From the NCBI GenBank assembly GCA_029865325.1, contig JAOUHF010000013.1, positions 1-36,731 of the forward strand: 36,731 bases of DNA. Reading direction: 5' to 3'. Shown here one piece after another: positions 1 through 11,083 of the stretch. The DNA is from Thermoleophilia bacterium. GTDB lineage: Bacteria; Actinomycetota; Thermoleophilia; Gaiellales; Gaiellaceae. The notes below the pieces were generated by a model that worked only from the letters and a program-made list of their open reading frames with translations, did not search any database and was not told the DNA's origin. Position numbers and translations under genes: made by a program. The number at the start of each line of letters is the position of its first letter. The first letter of the stretch is position 1.

Positions 1-1196
1 TGCTGTACGTGAGCTGGCGCGCCGTACCGCGTCAACACCTCGGGCACTGCGCCATCGAAGTTCTCGAGGATCGCGAGCAGCGCTCGGTCAGTCACCATCG
101 TCCCGTTCAGCGTGTGCGGCGTGTCGAGGCCGTGCTCTCCCCGATAGCGAATGCCGAGGCGTCGGGCCTGGTAGTCCGTCGTGTTCGAGCACGAGGTGAC
201 CTCGCGGTAGCGCTCCTGGAACGGGAACCACGCCTCGATGTCGTACTTTTTCGCCGCCGAGGCGCCGAGGTCGCCTGCTGCCACGTTCACTACGCGGTAC
301 GGGAGGCGGAGCGCCTGGAGGAATTGCTCCTCGAGGTCGAGCATCCGGTCGTGCTCGTCCCATGAGGTCTCCGGCTCGACGAAGACGAACATCTCGACCT
401 TGTTGAACTGGTGGACGCGGAACATGCCGCGCGTGTCCTTCCCGGCGGCGCCGGCCTCGCGGCGGAAGCAGGTGGAGAAGCCCGTGTAGCGAAGCGGCAG
501 CTCTGCACGTTCGAGGATCTCGCCCATGTGGAGTGAGGCGAGCGCGACCTCGGAAGTGCCCGTCAGGAACAGGCCGTCCTCTTCGAGCGCATAGATGTTC
601 GAGCGATCGGTCGGGAAGAAGCCCGTGCCGTGCATCGCCTCCTCGCGCACGAGCACGGGGGGGATCACGGGCGTGAAGCCCGCACCGGCGAGGTGGTCGA
701 GCGCGAATTGGTAGAGCGCCATCGCGACAAGCGCGGAGTCGCCGATCACGTAGCCGAAGCGTGCACCGGAGACTCGCGCAGCACGCTCCATGTCGAAGCG
801 CCCGATCTCGGTGTGCTCACGGAGCGTCTCGGGAGTGGTTGGCTCGCCGAATCGGCTGATCTCGGCGGCGTCGTCTTCGGTATCTCCGTCCGGGGCAGAC
901 GAATGCGGTGGATTTGGCACGAGCGCGAGGGCTGCATCGCGCGCGACCTCGGCTTCGGCGAGCTCGGCCTCGGCCTCCTTCAGCTCGGCCTTGACCGGTT
1001 TCAGCGCCTCGAGCTCCTGGGGCGTTGGCTTGCCTTTGAGCTTCGTCTTGGTGCGCAGGTCGTCGACGCGTGGGATGAGCGCACGCCAGCGCTCGTCGGC
1101 CTCGAGGAGCGTCTCGAAGTCATCCGCCGCGCGCTTGCGGGCGAGCGCGGAACGCCAGCCGTCGACGTCGCTACGTGCCGCCTTGAGGTCGATCAC
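1..1196 (-). CDS. serS: Serine--tRNA ligase (C-terminus truncated by window edge)
   Basis: Manual reverse-strand translation from GTG at 1196: VIDLKAARSDVDGWRSALARKRAADDF...; class II aaRS motifs TGTSEVALASLHMGEILERAELPLRYTGFSTCFRREAGAAGKDTRGMFRVHQFNKVEMFVF. Not in the ORF track because no stop lies inside the window. Confidence 0.95.
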   Translation of the reverse strand, partial: MIDLKAARSDVDGWRSALARKRAADDFETLLEADERWRALIPRVDDLRTKTKLKGKPTPQELEALKPVKAELKEAEAELAEAEVARDAALALVPNPPHSSAPDGDTEDDAAEISRFGEPTTPETLREHTEIGRFDMERAARVSGARFGYVIGDSALVAMALYQFALDHLAGAGFTPVIPPVLVREEAMHGTGFFPTDRSNIYALEEDGLFLTGTSEVALASLHMGEILERAELPLRYTGFSTCFRREAGAAGKDTRGMFRVHQFNKVEMFVFVEPETSWDEHDRMLDLEEQFLQALRLPYRVVNVAAGDLGASAAKKYDIEAWFPFQERYREVTSCSNTTDYQARRLGIRYRGEHGLDTPHTLNGTMVTDRALLAILENFDGAVPEVLTRYGAPAHVQ

Positions 1197-1223
1197 GAAA
1201 GGGAGTGTAGAAAGACGGAGAGC

Positions 1224-1697
1224 TCAGCTGCCGGCGGCCGAGGAGATGTAGGCCGCGACGTCGGCAAGTTGCTGCTCCGTGAGCGTGCCGGAGAAGGACG
1301 GCATCCCCCCCTGACCGTTCGTCACGCGGTCGAGCGAGAGCTCGTAGCTCGGCTTGGTTTCGTCGAAGTTCGGCCCGACCGCGCCTGTCGCGCCCGCGTC
1401 GGCGAGGGTGTGGCACCCGCCACAAGACGAGGCTCCGAGGAAGACCTCCTTGCCGGCGACCGGGTCGCCCTCGGCCCCAGAGGTCGTCTCCGTCGTCTCG
1501 GTCTCTGTGGTCTCCGTGTCCGTGGTCTCGGTGGCGGTCGTCTCCGTCGTGGTCGTCTCGGTGGTCGTCTCGGTGGTCGTCGTCTCACCCTCGATGGTCT
1601 CGGGTGTCGCAGTTACGGACTCTTCGCCGCCGCAACCTGCTGCGGCGAGGCCGAGAGCCGCAGCGAGGACGACGAACACGAGAGCTCCACGACGCAT
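1224..1697 (-). CDS. Class I cytochrome c, probable lipoprotein with Thr/Glu-rich linker
   Basis: Signal/lipobox-like N-terminus (LGLAAAGCGG), Thr/Glu-rich linker, CGGCH haem motif, and C-terminal GGMPSFSGTLTEQQLADVAAYISS typical of small c-type cytochromes. Confidence 0.85.
   Translation of the reverse strand: MRRGALVFVVLAAALGLAAAGCGGEESVTATPETIEGETTTTETTTETTTTETTATETTDTETTETETTETTSGAEGDPVAGKEVFLGASSCGGCHTLADAGATGAVGPNFDETKPSYELSLDRVTNGQGGMPSFSGTLTEQQLADVAAYISSAAGS
1484..1595 (-). repeat. Degenerate short tandem coding repeat (ETT/TTT units) in the cytochrome c linker
   Basis: Repeated ggtcgtctc/ggtggtc units encode TTTTETTTETTTTETTATETTDTETTETETTETT. Confidence 0.7.
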
Positions 1698-1809
1698 CAG
1701 CGCGATCCTATACACGTCGCGCGGACGGGCGGAGCATCAATGTACGACCTCGGAAGACGCGAGGGAGCCGCACGGGGCGGCTCCCTCGAAGCTCTCGTGG
1801 CGAAGCGGC

Positions 1810-2382
1810 TTACGCAGCGGCCAACCGCCGTCTGAGCCCCTTCAGCTTGAAGGCGAGAAAGATCTCCGTGATCCCGCGCGAGAGCGCGACGATGCCGACG
1901 TAGACCACGAGCAGGATCGCCTTCTCCTTGTGGTTTCCTGCCACCCAGAAGGCGAGCAGGATCTCGGTCAAGCCGACCATGAGCTGGAGCCACCACAGCT
2001 CGAACTGGTCCTTCGTGATGAACGCGACCGTGATGTCGAAGATGCCCTTGACGAGCAGGAAGAGCCCGACCAGAGCAGACAGCGTCGCGAACGTGTCGTA
2101 TGGGTGCCAGAGGGCGTAGAGCCCGCCGAGGATGAAGAGGATGCCGAGGAAGGCGTGGATCCACTTCCAGCCTGTGGTTGCGACGGCGATCTGGAAGAGC
2201 TCGTTCACGCCAGCGACGATCACAACGGCGCCGAACAAGTACGAGATCGCAGCGAGGGTCGTGTAGTCCCACTGGAACACGATCAGCGCGAACACGAGCC
2301 ACGCGATCCCCGTGAGCAGGAACAGCCACCACTTGTCGGCTGCGTCTTCGAGAACCTCGCGCTCGTCAAAAATGCCGCTCAT
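1810..2382 (-). CDS. HdeD/DUF308-like multi-pass membrane protein
   Basis: 190 aa from MSGIFDEREVLEDAADKWWLFLLTGIAWLVFALIVF...; several hydrophobic helices in DUF308-like arrangement. Confidence 0.75.
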   Translation of the reverse strand: MSGIFDEREVLEDAADKWWLFLLTGIAWLVFALIVFQWDYTTLAAISYLFGAVVIVAGVNELFQIAVATTGWKWIHAFLGILFILGGLYALWHPYDTFATLSALVGLFLLVKGIFDITVAFITKDQFELWWLQLMVGLTEILLAFWVAGNHKEKAILLVVYVGIVALSRGITEIFLAFKLKGLRRRLAAA

Positions 2383-2490
2383 GGTGCCTCCCTGATTCGA
2401 ATGCTCTTCGCCGTGCGCGGTTTTCTGCCAGGCGGCTGCGAATCCTCCCGTACGATCTCCGCGAGATCCCACCTACGAGAGGAGAGGACG

Positions 2491-2847
2491 ATGGCTGACG
2501 TAACGGTGAAGCATCTGGACGACCTCGAGTCGCACGGCGGGAACGGTCGGTTCCTGTTCGCCCGCAAGGGGCTCGGCGTGACGTCGTTCGGCATGAACGT
2601 CGAGCGGTTTCCCGCGGGGTACGCGGACTACCCCGACCACGACCATTCCAAGGACGGGCAGGAGGAGGTCTACTTCGTCGTCGAGGGATCGGTGACCCTC
2701 AGTGCAGGCGAGGAGTCCTTCGAGCTGACGCCGGGCACGTTCGCTCGCGTCGGGCCCGAGCAGAAGCGCAAGCTCGTCCCCGGGGCTGACGGAGTCACGC
2801 TCGTTGCGATCGGTGGCGTTCCCGGCACGTTCGAGGCACAGGTCTAG
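2491..2847 (+). CDS. Cupin-domain protein
   Basis: MADVTVKHLDDLESH...DYPDHDHSKDGQEEVYFVVEGSVTLSAGEESFELTPGTFARVGP; HxH...E cupin motif; upstream gagaggagagg RBS. Confidence 0.85.
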   Translation: MADVTVKHLDDLESHGGNGRFLFARKGLGVTSFGMNVERFPAGYADYPDHDHSKDGQEEVYFVVEGSVTLSAGEESFELTPGTFARVGPEQKRKLVPGADGVTLVAIGGVPGTFEAQV

Positions 2848-3518
2848 TGGCTTTGATCGTCGAGCGGAGCATGCATCCGTCCTGGCTCTCCAACGCCTTC
2901 GTTCTAGCGGACGAGTCCGGTGGAACTGCGGTGTTCATCGACAGCGGGGCACCTCTCGAGCCTCTGCTCCAGGTCGTCGAGCGTGAGCGGCTGACCCCCA
3001 CGCATCTCCTCGTGACGCATGGACATGCCGATCACGTCGCGGGCAACGACGAGCTCGTCGAGCGCTTCGGCATCGAGGTGACGTCTGGTGGGGTCGAGAC
3101 CGGTGGCCTTCGCATCCAGTCGCTGGCGACGCCTGGACACTCCGACGACGGAGTCTCGTTCGCGGTGGGCGATCTCTGCTTCACGGGTGACACGCTCTTT
3201 CGCGACGCGGTGGGCGGCGGCCCGGCCGACGAGGTGCGCCGCTCGGTGATGGACGTGCTCATGACACTTCCTCACGACCTGCGCGTCCTCCCGGGGCACA
3301 CCGACGAGACGACCATCGGCCGCGAGTGGGAGGAGAACCCGTTCGTGCGCTTCTGGCGCGGTATCGATGCCGAGGACGGTCGACCTTGTCGCGTGCATGG
3401 CGACGACGCGACCCTCGTCGTGTGGTCGCCGGACTACGACGGGAAGGGCAAGGCGCTCGTTCGCTTCGCCGACGGCGCCGAGGCGATCGTCGGGGCTTCG
3501 CGCATCGCAGGACTCTAG
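2847..3518 (+). CDS. MBL-fold metallo-hydrolase (GloB-like)
   Basis: GTG start overlapping the cupin stop (TAGTG); THGHADHVAGN, TPGHSDDGVSF, FTGDTLF motifs. Confidence 0.85.
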   Translation: MALIVERSMHPSWLSNAFVLADESGGTAVFIDSGAPLEPLLQVVERERLTPTHLLVTHGHADHVAGNDELVERFGIEVTSGGVETGGLRIQSLATPGHSDDGVSFAVGDLCFTGDTLFRDAVGGGPADEVRRSVMDVLMTLPHDLRVLPGHTDETTIGREWEENPFVRFWRGIDAEDGRPCRVHGDDATLVVWSPDYDGKGKALVRFADGAEAIVGASRIAGL

Positions 3519-3535
3519 ATACCCCGATAGGGTAT
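3519..3535. promoter_or_regulatory. Candidate CsoR-type copper operator ATACCC-CGATA-GGGTAT
   Basis: Perfect 6-bp inverted repeat with 5-nt spacer immediately upstream of copZ-copA-csoR; right arm overlaps a TATACT -10-like hexamer (3533-3538). Confidence 0.7.
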
Positions 3536-3568
3536 ACTCCTTTCGATCCCTGCGACGAGAGGAGAAGA

Positions 3569-3768
3569 GTGACCGAGACAGCCACCTACACCGTTCCCGC
3601 GATTCACTGCGCTCATTGCGCGATGTCGATTCGCGAGGAGGTATCGGAGGTCGAAGGCGTCGAGAATGTTGACGTCGACCTCGACGCCAAGGTCGTGACC
3701 GTCAAGGGTTTGGAGCTCGACGATGCGGCACTCCGCGCCGCGATCGTGGAAGCGGGGTACGAGCCTGC

Positions 3769-3772
<4 letters not shown>
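3569..3772 (+). CDS. copZ: Heavy-metal-associated domain copper chaperone
   Basis: GTG start with [58 protein letters not shown]; CxxC HMA motif; adjacent to copA. Confidence 0.85.
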
Positions 3773-5879
<2,107 letters not shown>

Positions 5880-5883
<4 letters not shown>

Positions 5884-6182
5884 CGGAGACGCAGTCTCAC
5901 GGATACGCCGAGGACAAGCAGAGGCTCGTCACGCGCCTGCACCGGATCGAGGGCCAGGTGCGAGGGATCGAGCGGATGGTCGAGGAGGATCGCTACTGCA
6001 TCGACGTCCTCACGCAGATCGCAGCCGTCAACACCGCCCTCGAGAGCCTCGCGTTCATCATCCTCGACGACCACGTGAACCACTGCGTCGCGGGCGCGCT
6101 CGCCTCGGGCGATCCGGTCGAAGCGGAAGCCAAGAGCAAGGAGCTCCTCGAAGCCGTTCACCGCTTCGCGCGGGTTCGCTGA
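5880..6182 (+). CDS. csoR: CsoR/DUF156-family copper-sensing repressor
   Basis: [42 protein letters not shown]...HVNHC; Cys/His ligand pattern of CsoR; ATGA overlap with copA. Confidence 0.9.
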
Positions 6183-6233
6183 CCATGGGATCCGCCTCAC
6201 GTTCTCGCGCTTGCGATCGTTGACCGTAATGGC

Positions 6234-7181
6234 GTGATGAACCGTGCGCACCTCTCGCTCGTAGCCGTCGTGGTGATCTGGGCGGGGTCGTTCTCGGTCA
6301 TCAAGGCGCTGCTCGACGACGACGTGGCAGCCGGTGACATTGCGCTTCTCCGGTACGCAATAGCGGCTCCCGGCTTCGCATTCATCCTCTGGCGTGCCCG
6401 GGGGTTGCCGGGACTCACGCGAGGCGACGCCGCTCGCGTCCTCGTCGCCGGTGCGCTGATCGTCGTCGGGTACCACATGCTCCTCAACATCGGGACCCGG
6501 TACACGACCTCGGGTATTGCTTCGCTGGTCGTGGCCTTCGCACCGGCGATGACGCTGGTTCTTGCGTTCACCCTAGGGCTCGATCGCATCCGCCCGCGCC
6601 ATGTAGCGGGTCTCGCCGTTGCCTTCCTGGGCGTGGCGATCGTCGTTGCACTCGGCTCCGGAAGCGAGTTGTCGTTCGCGAGCGCGAAGGGTCCGCTCAT
6701 CGTCCTCGGCGCGCCGCTCTCGTTCGCCCTCTACAACGTGATCCTCAAGCCGCTCCTCGGGCGCCACGACCTGCTCGCACTCACTGCGGCGACCAGCCTC
6801 GTCGGCATTTTCGGGCTCGTTCCGTTCGTCCGAGGATCGACGGTCGACACCGTGTCGAACGCCTCCGGGACGGAAGCAGCGCTTCTTCTCTACTTGGGCG
6901 TGCTCGCAACTCTTCTCGGATACATCTTGTGGAACGTCGGGCTGCGGGGTCTGGGGCCGACTCGCGCCGTCGCCTACACGTACGCGATCTCACCGCTCGC
7001 GGTGACCATCGGAGCCGTCGTGCTCGGCGAGACTGTCACCCTGTGGCTCGTTCTCGGAGGTGTCCTCGTTGTCGGCGGCATCGCTGCTGCTCAGGGCGTG
7101 TCGTTGCCCAGGCGTCGCGTGAAGCGCGAGGTGGGCTTCGGGCATGAAGGAGCAGATGGGCACGAGGTCGCCGGCACCTGA
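6234..7181 (+). CDS. EamA/DMT-superfamily transporter
   Basis: About 10 hydrophobic helices, two EamA repeats; AYTYAISPLAVTIGAVVLGETVT. Confidence 0.88.
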   Translation: MMNRAHLSLVAVVVIWAGSFSVIKALLDDDVAAGDIALLRYAIAAPGFAFILWRARGLPGLTRGDAARVLVAGALIVVGYHMLLNIGTRYTTSGIASLVVAFAPAMTLVLAFTLGLDRIRPRHVAGLAVAFLGVAIVVALGSGSELSFASAKGPLIVLGAPLSFALYNVILKPLLGRHDLLALTAATSLVGIFGLVPFVRGSTVDTVSNASGTEAALLLYLGVLATLLGYILWNVGLRGLGPTRAVAYTYAISPLAVTIGAVVLGETVTLWLVLGGVLVVGGIAAAQGVSLPRRRVKREVGFGHEGADGHEVAGT

Positions 7182-7776
7182 GATTGCAGACGCCGCGGTT
7201 CCGGCGGCCGCCAACCCGGATGCCGATGCGATCCGGCGATCTCAGAGCGATCCTGAGGCGTTCGTCACGATCTTCGATAGGCACTTCGAACCGATCCACC
7301 GCTATCTCCATCGCCGCGTCGGGCGTGATCTGGCAGACGAGCTTGCATCGGAGACCTTCGCTCAGGCATACCGTCGGCGATCGACGTTCGAACCCCTTTC
7401 CGAGAGCGCGCTTCCATGGCTCTACGGGATCGCGGCCAACCTTGTCCGCCGGCATCGGCGGACGGAGACCAGGCGCCTAAGGGCGTATGCGCGAACGGGG
7501 GTCGACGAGTCGGTCGAGCTTGACGTGCCCGGCGTTGTCGACCGGGTCGACGCTGGGACGCTCGCCGCCTCGCTCGCTGCGGCGCTTGCGTCGTTGTCCG
7601 CCGACGATCGCGAGACCGTCAGCCTCATCGCGTTCGCCGAACTGACATACGGCGAGGTCGGGCTGGCGCTCGGGATCCCGAGCGGCACGGTGGGCTCGAG
7701 AATGAACCGGATTCGCAGCCGGCTCGCTGCCCATCTCCCGAGTGACCTTCGCGCTCTGCGAGAGGAGACGTCATGA
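7144..7776 (+). CDS. ECF RNA polymerase sigma factor
   Basis: Region 2 (FDRHFEPIHRYLHRRVGRDLADELASETFAQAYRR) and region 4 (YGEVGLALGIPSGTVGSRMNRIRSRL). Confidence 0.9.
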   Translation: MKEQMGTRSPAPEIADAAVPAAANPDADAIRRSQSDPEAFVTIFDRHFEPIHRYLHRRVGRDLADELASETFAQAYRRRSTFEPLSESALPWLYGIAANLVRRHRRTETRRLRAYARTGVDESVELDVPGVVDRVDAGTLAASLAAALASLSADDRETVSLIAFAELTYGEVGLALGIPSGTVGSRMNRIRSRLAAHLPSDLRALREETS

Positions 7777-8639
7777 ATGAGCTTCAGGCTTTGGCAACCT
7801 TCCGCGCCGCGGTCGCTGCGCCGTTGCCGGCGGTACGTGCGGCAGCGCGCGACAAGCTCTTGGTCACGATCCGAGGCGCGGGTATCGAAAGGCGCCAACG
7901 ACAGATGCCCCTCCGACGACTCGGCCTCGCCCTTGCTGCCGTCGCCGTTGCGGTGGCCTCGGCACTTGCGATCGGGACGCTCGTCGACGGCGCGCCCGGT
8001 GTGGTGGAGCGCGCACAGGCCGCGATCGATCCGCGCGGCCGAGTCCTGCACGTCATCGCGAGGGTTGAAGGTTCCGGCGGCGCTGTCTCGGTCGGCGAAA
8101 GCTGGGTGCGCCCGGACGGGACAGGACGCACGATCTCGCGTAGCGGCGAGCCTCCGAGCGACTGCTTGGCCAGCCCCGAGGCGCTCCGCTGTTACGACCC
8201 GGCGGAGAACGTGATCGACGTCTACCGCTATTTCGCCGATGCCGTCGAGGCAGGCAGGCGCTACGCCGACCTTCCGGGCTTCAGAGTCGACCAGCCCGAG
8301 AGTATTCATCGCGCCTTCAGCGCCGGCTACGCACGGCTGGTCGGCGAGTCCGAGATCGACGGCAAGCCGGTCTACGAGTTCCAGCTGGCAATTCCGTTCA
8401 TCGCCGAAGACGGCGAGGCGACACCTCAATTCGACGATGTCACGAGTCCGGCTCTCTTCCTCGACCGCGAGACGTACTACCCCGTCGCCGAGCGGTTCCC
8501 AGACGCCGGTTCTACGACGTACTACGAGACGTACGAATTCCTCCCGAACGACGCGAGTTCCGCTCGCCTCCTCGAGCTCGACACCAAGCCGGGTGCGCGA
8601 GTCGTCGTCCATCCGGTGGGAGAGGGTCCGGAGAGCTGA
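7773..8639 (+). CDS. Membrane-anchored protein of CU044_5270-like type, translationally coupled to the ECF sigma factor
   Basis: ATGA overlap with the sigma gene; cytoplasmic N-terminus, single TM (LGLALAAVAVAVASALAIG), extracytoplasmic domain. Confidence 0.6.
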   Translation: MNELQALATFRAAVAAPLPAVRAAARDKLLVTIRGAGIERRQRQMPLRRLGLALAAVAVAVASALAIGTLVDGAPGVVERAQAAIDPRGRVLHVIARVEGSGGAVSVGESWVRPDGTGRTISRSGEPPSDCLASPEALRCYDPAENVIDVYRYFADAVEAGRRYADLPGFRVDQPESIHRAFSAGYARLVGESEIDGKPVYEFQLAIPFIAEDGEATPQFDDVTSPALFLDRETYYPVAERFPDAGSTTYYETYEFLPNDASSARLLELDTKPGARVVVHPVGEGPES

Positions 8640-8658
8640 TCCGCGCTACGGTCGGCGC

Positions 8659-8862
8659 GTGGCCGACCGCGGCTTCACTCAGCGCGAGCTGAACACGGCG
8701 CTCCTCGCCCGACACGTCGTGGGCCGGCCTGAAGGTGGGAGACATCGCGCCTGTACCGAAGCGGCTCTCGCTGCGGCGATTCCGGGGCGAGGATGGGAAG
8801 GAGATGCTTGAGATCTCCCGCGGGCGCCACTACCCGACCCGAAGACACCCGCGCCGGGGCGG
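8659..8862 (+). pseudogene. Remnant of a winged-helix DNA-binding (AlkZ/HTH_42-like) gene, frameshifted and internally deleted
   Basis: Frame 1: VADRGFTQRELNTALLARH; frame 2: PKRLSLRRFRGEDGKEML; frame 1 again: DLPRAPLPDPKTPAPGRLLQ. These resemble successive segments of that family but lie in different frames with the middle missing. Confidence 0.5.
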
Positions 8863-8871
8863 TTGCTGCAA

Positions 8872-9290
8872 CGTGGGTCGACAAGTGGAACGGCCTGGTG
8901 GACAAGTTCGTCGGAGACGAGGTGGTCGCCCTTTTCGTCCCCGGCCTCGCAGGTGACGACCACGCGAGCCGCGCGGTAGAGGCTGCCCGCGAGCTCCTCC
9001 GCGAGACCGGCAACGGCGACGACAAGCCCTGGGTGCCGGTCGGTGCCGGCGTCCATACCGGCGTCGCTTACGTGGGACGAGTGGGGGAGGGTGACGCCTG
9101 CGACTTCACCGCGGTCGGCGACGCAGTCAACACCACCGCGCGCCTCGCATCGTCCGCCGCGGCTGGGGAGGTTCTCGTGAGCCGAACGGCCGCCGACGCG
9201 TCGGGTCTCCTCCTTGATCGGCTCGAGGCGCGTACGCTCACGCTGCGCGGGCGTGACGAGGCGATCGACGTCGTGGTGGCGCGAGCCTAA
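8872..9290 (+). pseudogene. N-terminally truncated class III adenylate/guanylate cyclase domain
   Basis: NGLVDKFVGDEVVALFVPGLAGDDHASRAVEAARELL...GVHTGVAYVGRVGEGDACDFTAVGDAVNTTARLASSAAAGEVLVS; the usual N-terminal FxDxxGST portion is absent upstream. Confidence 0.65.
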
Positions 9291-9949
9291 GCTGCTTCGG
9301 CGAAGCGGCTGAGCTCTTCGCGTACGAGATCGGCCCAGCGCTCGGCGCGGGGGAGGGTGATGAGGCCGCCCCACGGTGCGCGAAGCGCCATCCCGTGCAC
9401 CCCGCCCGAGATCGAGACGTAGCGGCCGTTCGCGCCGCGCGCCAGCGCACGCTCGAACCCCTTGCGTGAGTGAGCAGCGGAGACGCCGGGGATCCCTGGA
9501 AGCCAGCGGTCGAGAGCGCCGTGGAAGACGGCGAGGCGCTTTCCGTGCAGGCGCGACACGTCGAGCTGTTCCGGGATCCACGGTGCGAGTCCGACGACTC
9601 CTTCGACGCCAGGCTCGTCGGCGACGCCGATACCTACGGCGCCGCCCATGGAGAACCCGAGGAGCATCGTCCGCGGTGCGTCGACCTCGCGAATGGCGGC
9701 TCGCGCGTCGTCGAAGCAGGACTCGAGGTGCTTCCACGACTTCACCCGGTACCTCACCTCTGCGAAGCCGATCTCGGGAAGCCGAACGGACAGCTCCTCG
9801 ACCAGCCACTCGATCGAGGCGCTCCAGGTGCCCTCGACCTCGCCGGCCTGACCGCCGTTGACGCAGACGACCGCACACCGGTGCGTCGGTCCGGTCACGC
9901 GCATCTCTGCTCCGGTGGTGAGGATCAAGCGAGCACTCCAGCGACCCAT
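9287..9949 (-). CDS. Alpha/beta hydrolase (dienelactone-hydrolase-like)
   Basis: MGRWSARLILTTGAEMRVTGPTHRCAVVCVNGGQ...TMLLGFSMGGAVGIG; GFSMGG nucleophile elbow; C-terminal GGVHG. Confidence 0.75.
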   Translation of the reverse strand: MGRWSARLILTTGAEMRVTGPTHRCAVVCVNGGQAGEVEGTWSASIEWLVEELSVRLPEIGFAEVRYRVKSWKHLESCFDDARAAIREVDAPRTMLLGFSMGGAVGIGVADEPGVEGVVGLAPWIPEQLDVSRLHGKRLAVFHGALDRWLPGIPGVSAAHSRKGFERALARGANGRYVSISGGVHGMALRAPWGGLITLPRAERWADLVREELSRFAEAA

Positions 9950-10569
9950 CCAGGAAGCTCCCTGACAATTGCGGGGTCGATGGCGTGACCCATGTGTGGC
10001 GACTCGCGGTACAGCGGCTCTGCGCCGGCGTCCTCGAGCAGCTGTCGCGCGCGCCGGCTCCACTCCACCGGGACGACCGGGTCGAGTGCTCCGTGCCCGA
10101 TCACGACCGGTGGGAGCGGGGACTCCAGATCGAGCGCGAACCCGGGCACCGTGGGCACGAATCCGCTGAGCGCGATGAGCCCGGCCGGGCGAGGTCGCCC
10201 CTCGCCGAGGCCGAGCGCATACGTCATGACCGCACCTTGCGAGAAGCCGCCGATAATCGTGCGCTCAAGACCCAATCCGGTCATCACGGCCAATTCGTTG
10301 AGCCAGGAACTCGCCTGGGCGAACGTCTCGGTGAACGTGCCTGGATCAGTAAAGCCGATCTCGTGCACCGCATACCAGTGCGCTCCCCCCGGTCGAAGGT
10401 GAAGAGGCCCTCGTGGCGTGACGCCCAGAAGTCGCCGTCCCGGGTCAAGCAGGTCGAGTAGCGGGTAGAGATCGCGTTCATCGGCTCCGCGTCCGTGGAA
10501 GAGCACGAGGAGGCCCGCCGGCTCCTCTGTGGCTGGTCGAACGAGGTGCACGAGTGCGTCCGAGGGCAT
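9925..10569 (-). CDS. Phospholipase/carboxylesterase-family alpha/beta hydrolase
   Basis: LLVLFHGRGADERDLYPLLDLLDPGRRLLGVTPRGPL; GGFSQGAVMT; VVIGHGALDPVVPV; PHMGHAIDP. Confidence 0.85.
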   Translation of the reverse strand: MPSDALVHLVRPATEEPAGLLVLFHGRGADERDLYPLLDLLDPGRRLLGVTPRGPLHLRPGGAHWYAVHEIGFTDPGTFTETFAQASSWLNELAVMTGLGLERTIIGGFSQGAVMTYALGLGEGRPRPAGLIALSGFVPTVPGFALDLESPLPPVVIGHGALDPVVPVEWSRRARQLLEDAGAEPLYRESPHMGHAIDPAIVRELPGWVAGVLA

Positions 10570-10634
10570 GCTCAGCGGAACGTACCTGCGCAGTTCGCTG
10601 CGCTCGGCCACGAGCCTGACATCGCGCGTTGCGC

Positions 10635-11060
10635 CTACGCGAGGCGGCCGAGAGCTGCGCCGAACAGTGCGTGGCGCCACGTAGCCTGGGCGAAAGCCCG
10701 CGGATTCTTCAGGAGCGGTGGTACGCCGGGCTCGCCGCGCGCCGGGTGGTAACGGTCGATGACGTAGCAGAGCGGGTACAGGGCAAGGTGCTCAGCGAGG
10801 GCCATGCTCAGAGCCAGCTTGCGTTTGCCTATCGGGAGTCGACTGCGGGCTTCGTGGAACGCCAGCCCGAAGAGCGCACCGTTCAGCGCGTGCACCGCGA
10901 AGCCGGCTTCCCGCCAGCGCTGACCGCGCGTCACTCCCTTGCCGAGCACAGCGACATCCGAGTAGTCGCACCCCAGGAGTCTCTGGTCGAGCGGCTCCTG
11001 CAGGGCCCAGACGGCGGCGCTTGCAGCTCCTGCGGTCGCTGATCGTAGGCGTCCCTTCAC
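10635..11060 (-). CDS. Hypothetical membrane-associated protein
   Basis: Open frame from GTG at 11060: VKGRLRSATAGAASAAVWALQEPLDQRLLGCDYSDVAVLGKG...; family not recognised. Confidence 0.55.
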   Translation of the reverse strand: MKGRLRSATAGAASAAVWALQEPLDQRLLGCDYSDVAVLGKGVTRGQRWREAGFAVHALNGALFGLAFHEARSRLPIGKRKLALSMALAEHLALYPLCYVIDRYHPARGEPGVPPLLKNPRAFAQATWRHALFGAALGRLA

Positions 11061-11083
11061 TCCACCGAGTATGGCGACGTGAG

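Noticed and set aside
1484-1595. CRISPR-like repeat
   Set aside because: Short degenerate in-frame coding repeat without spacers; encodes the T/E linker.
1354-2490. Upstream extension of the plus-strand 497-aa ORF before the cupin start
   Set aside because: Antisense to cytochrome c and HdeD-like genes; the real start with RBS is at 2491.
3533-3538. Full sigma-70 promoter for copZ with consensus -35
   Set aside because: The -10 TATACT is good but the expected -35 position (about 3510-3515) is not TTGACA-like; only the operator and -10-like hexamer are reported.
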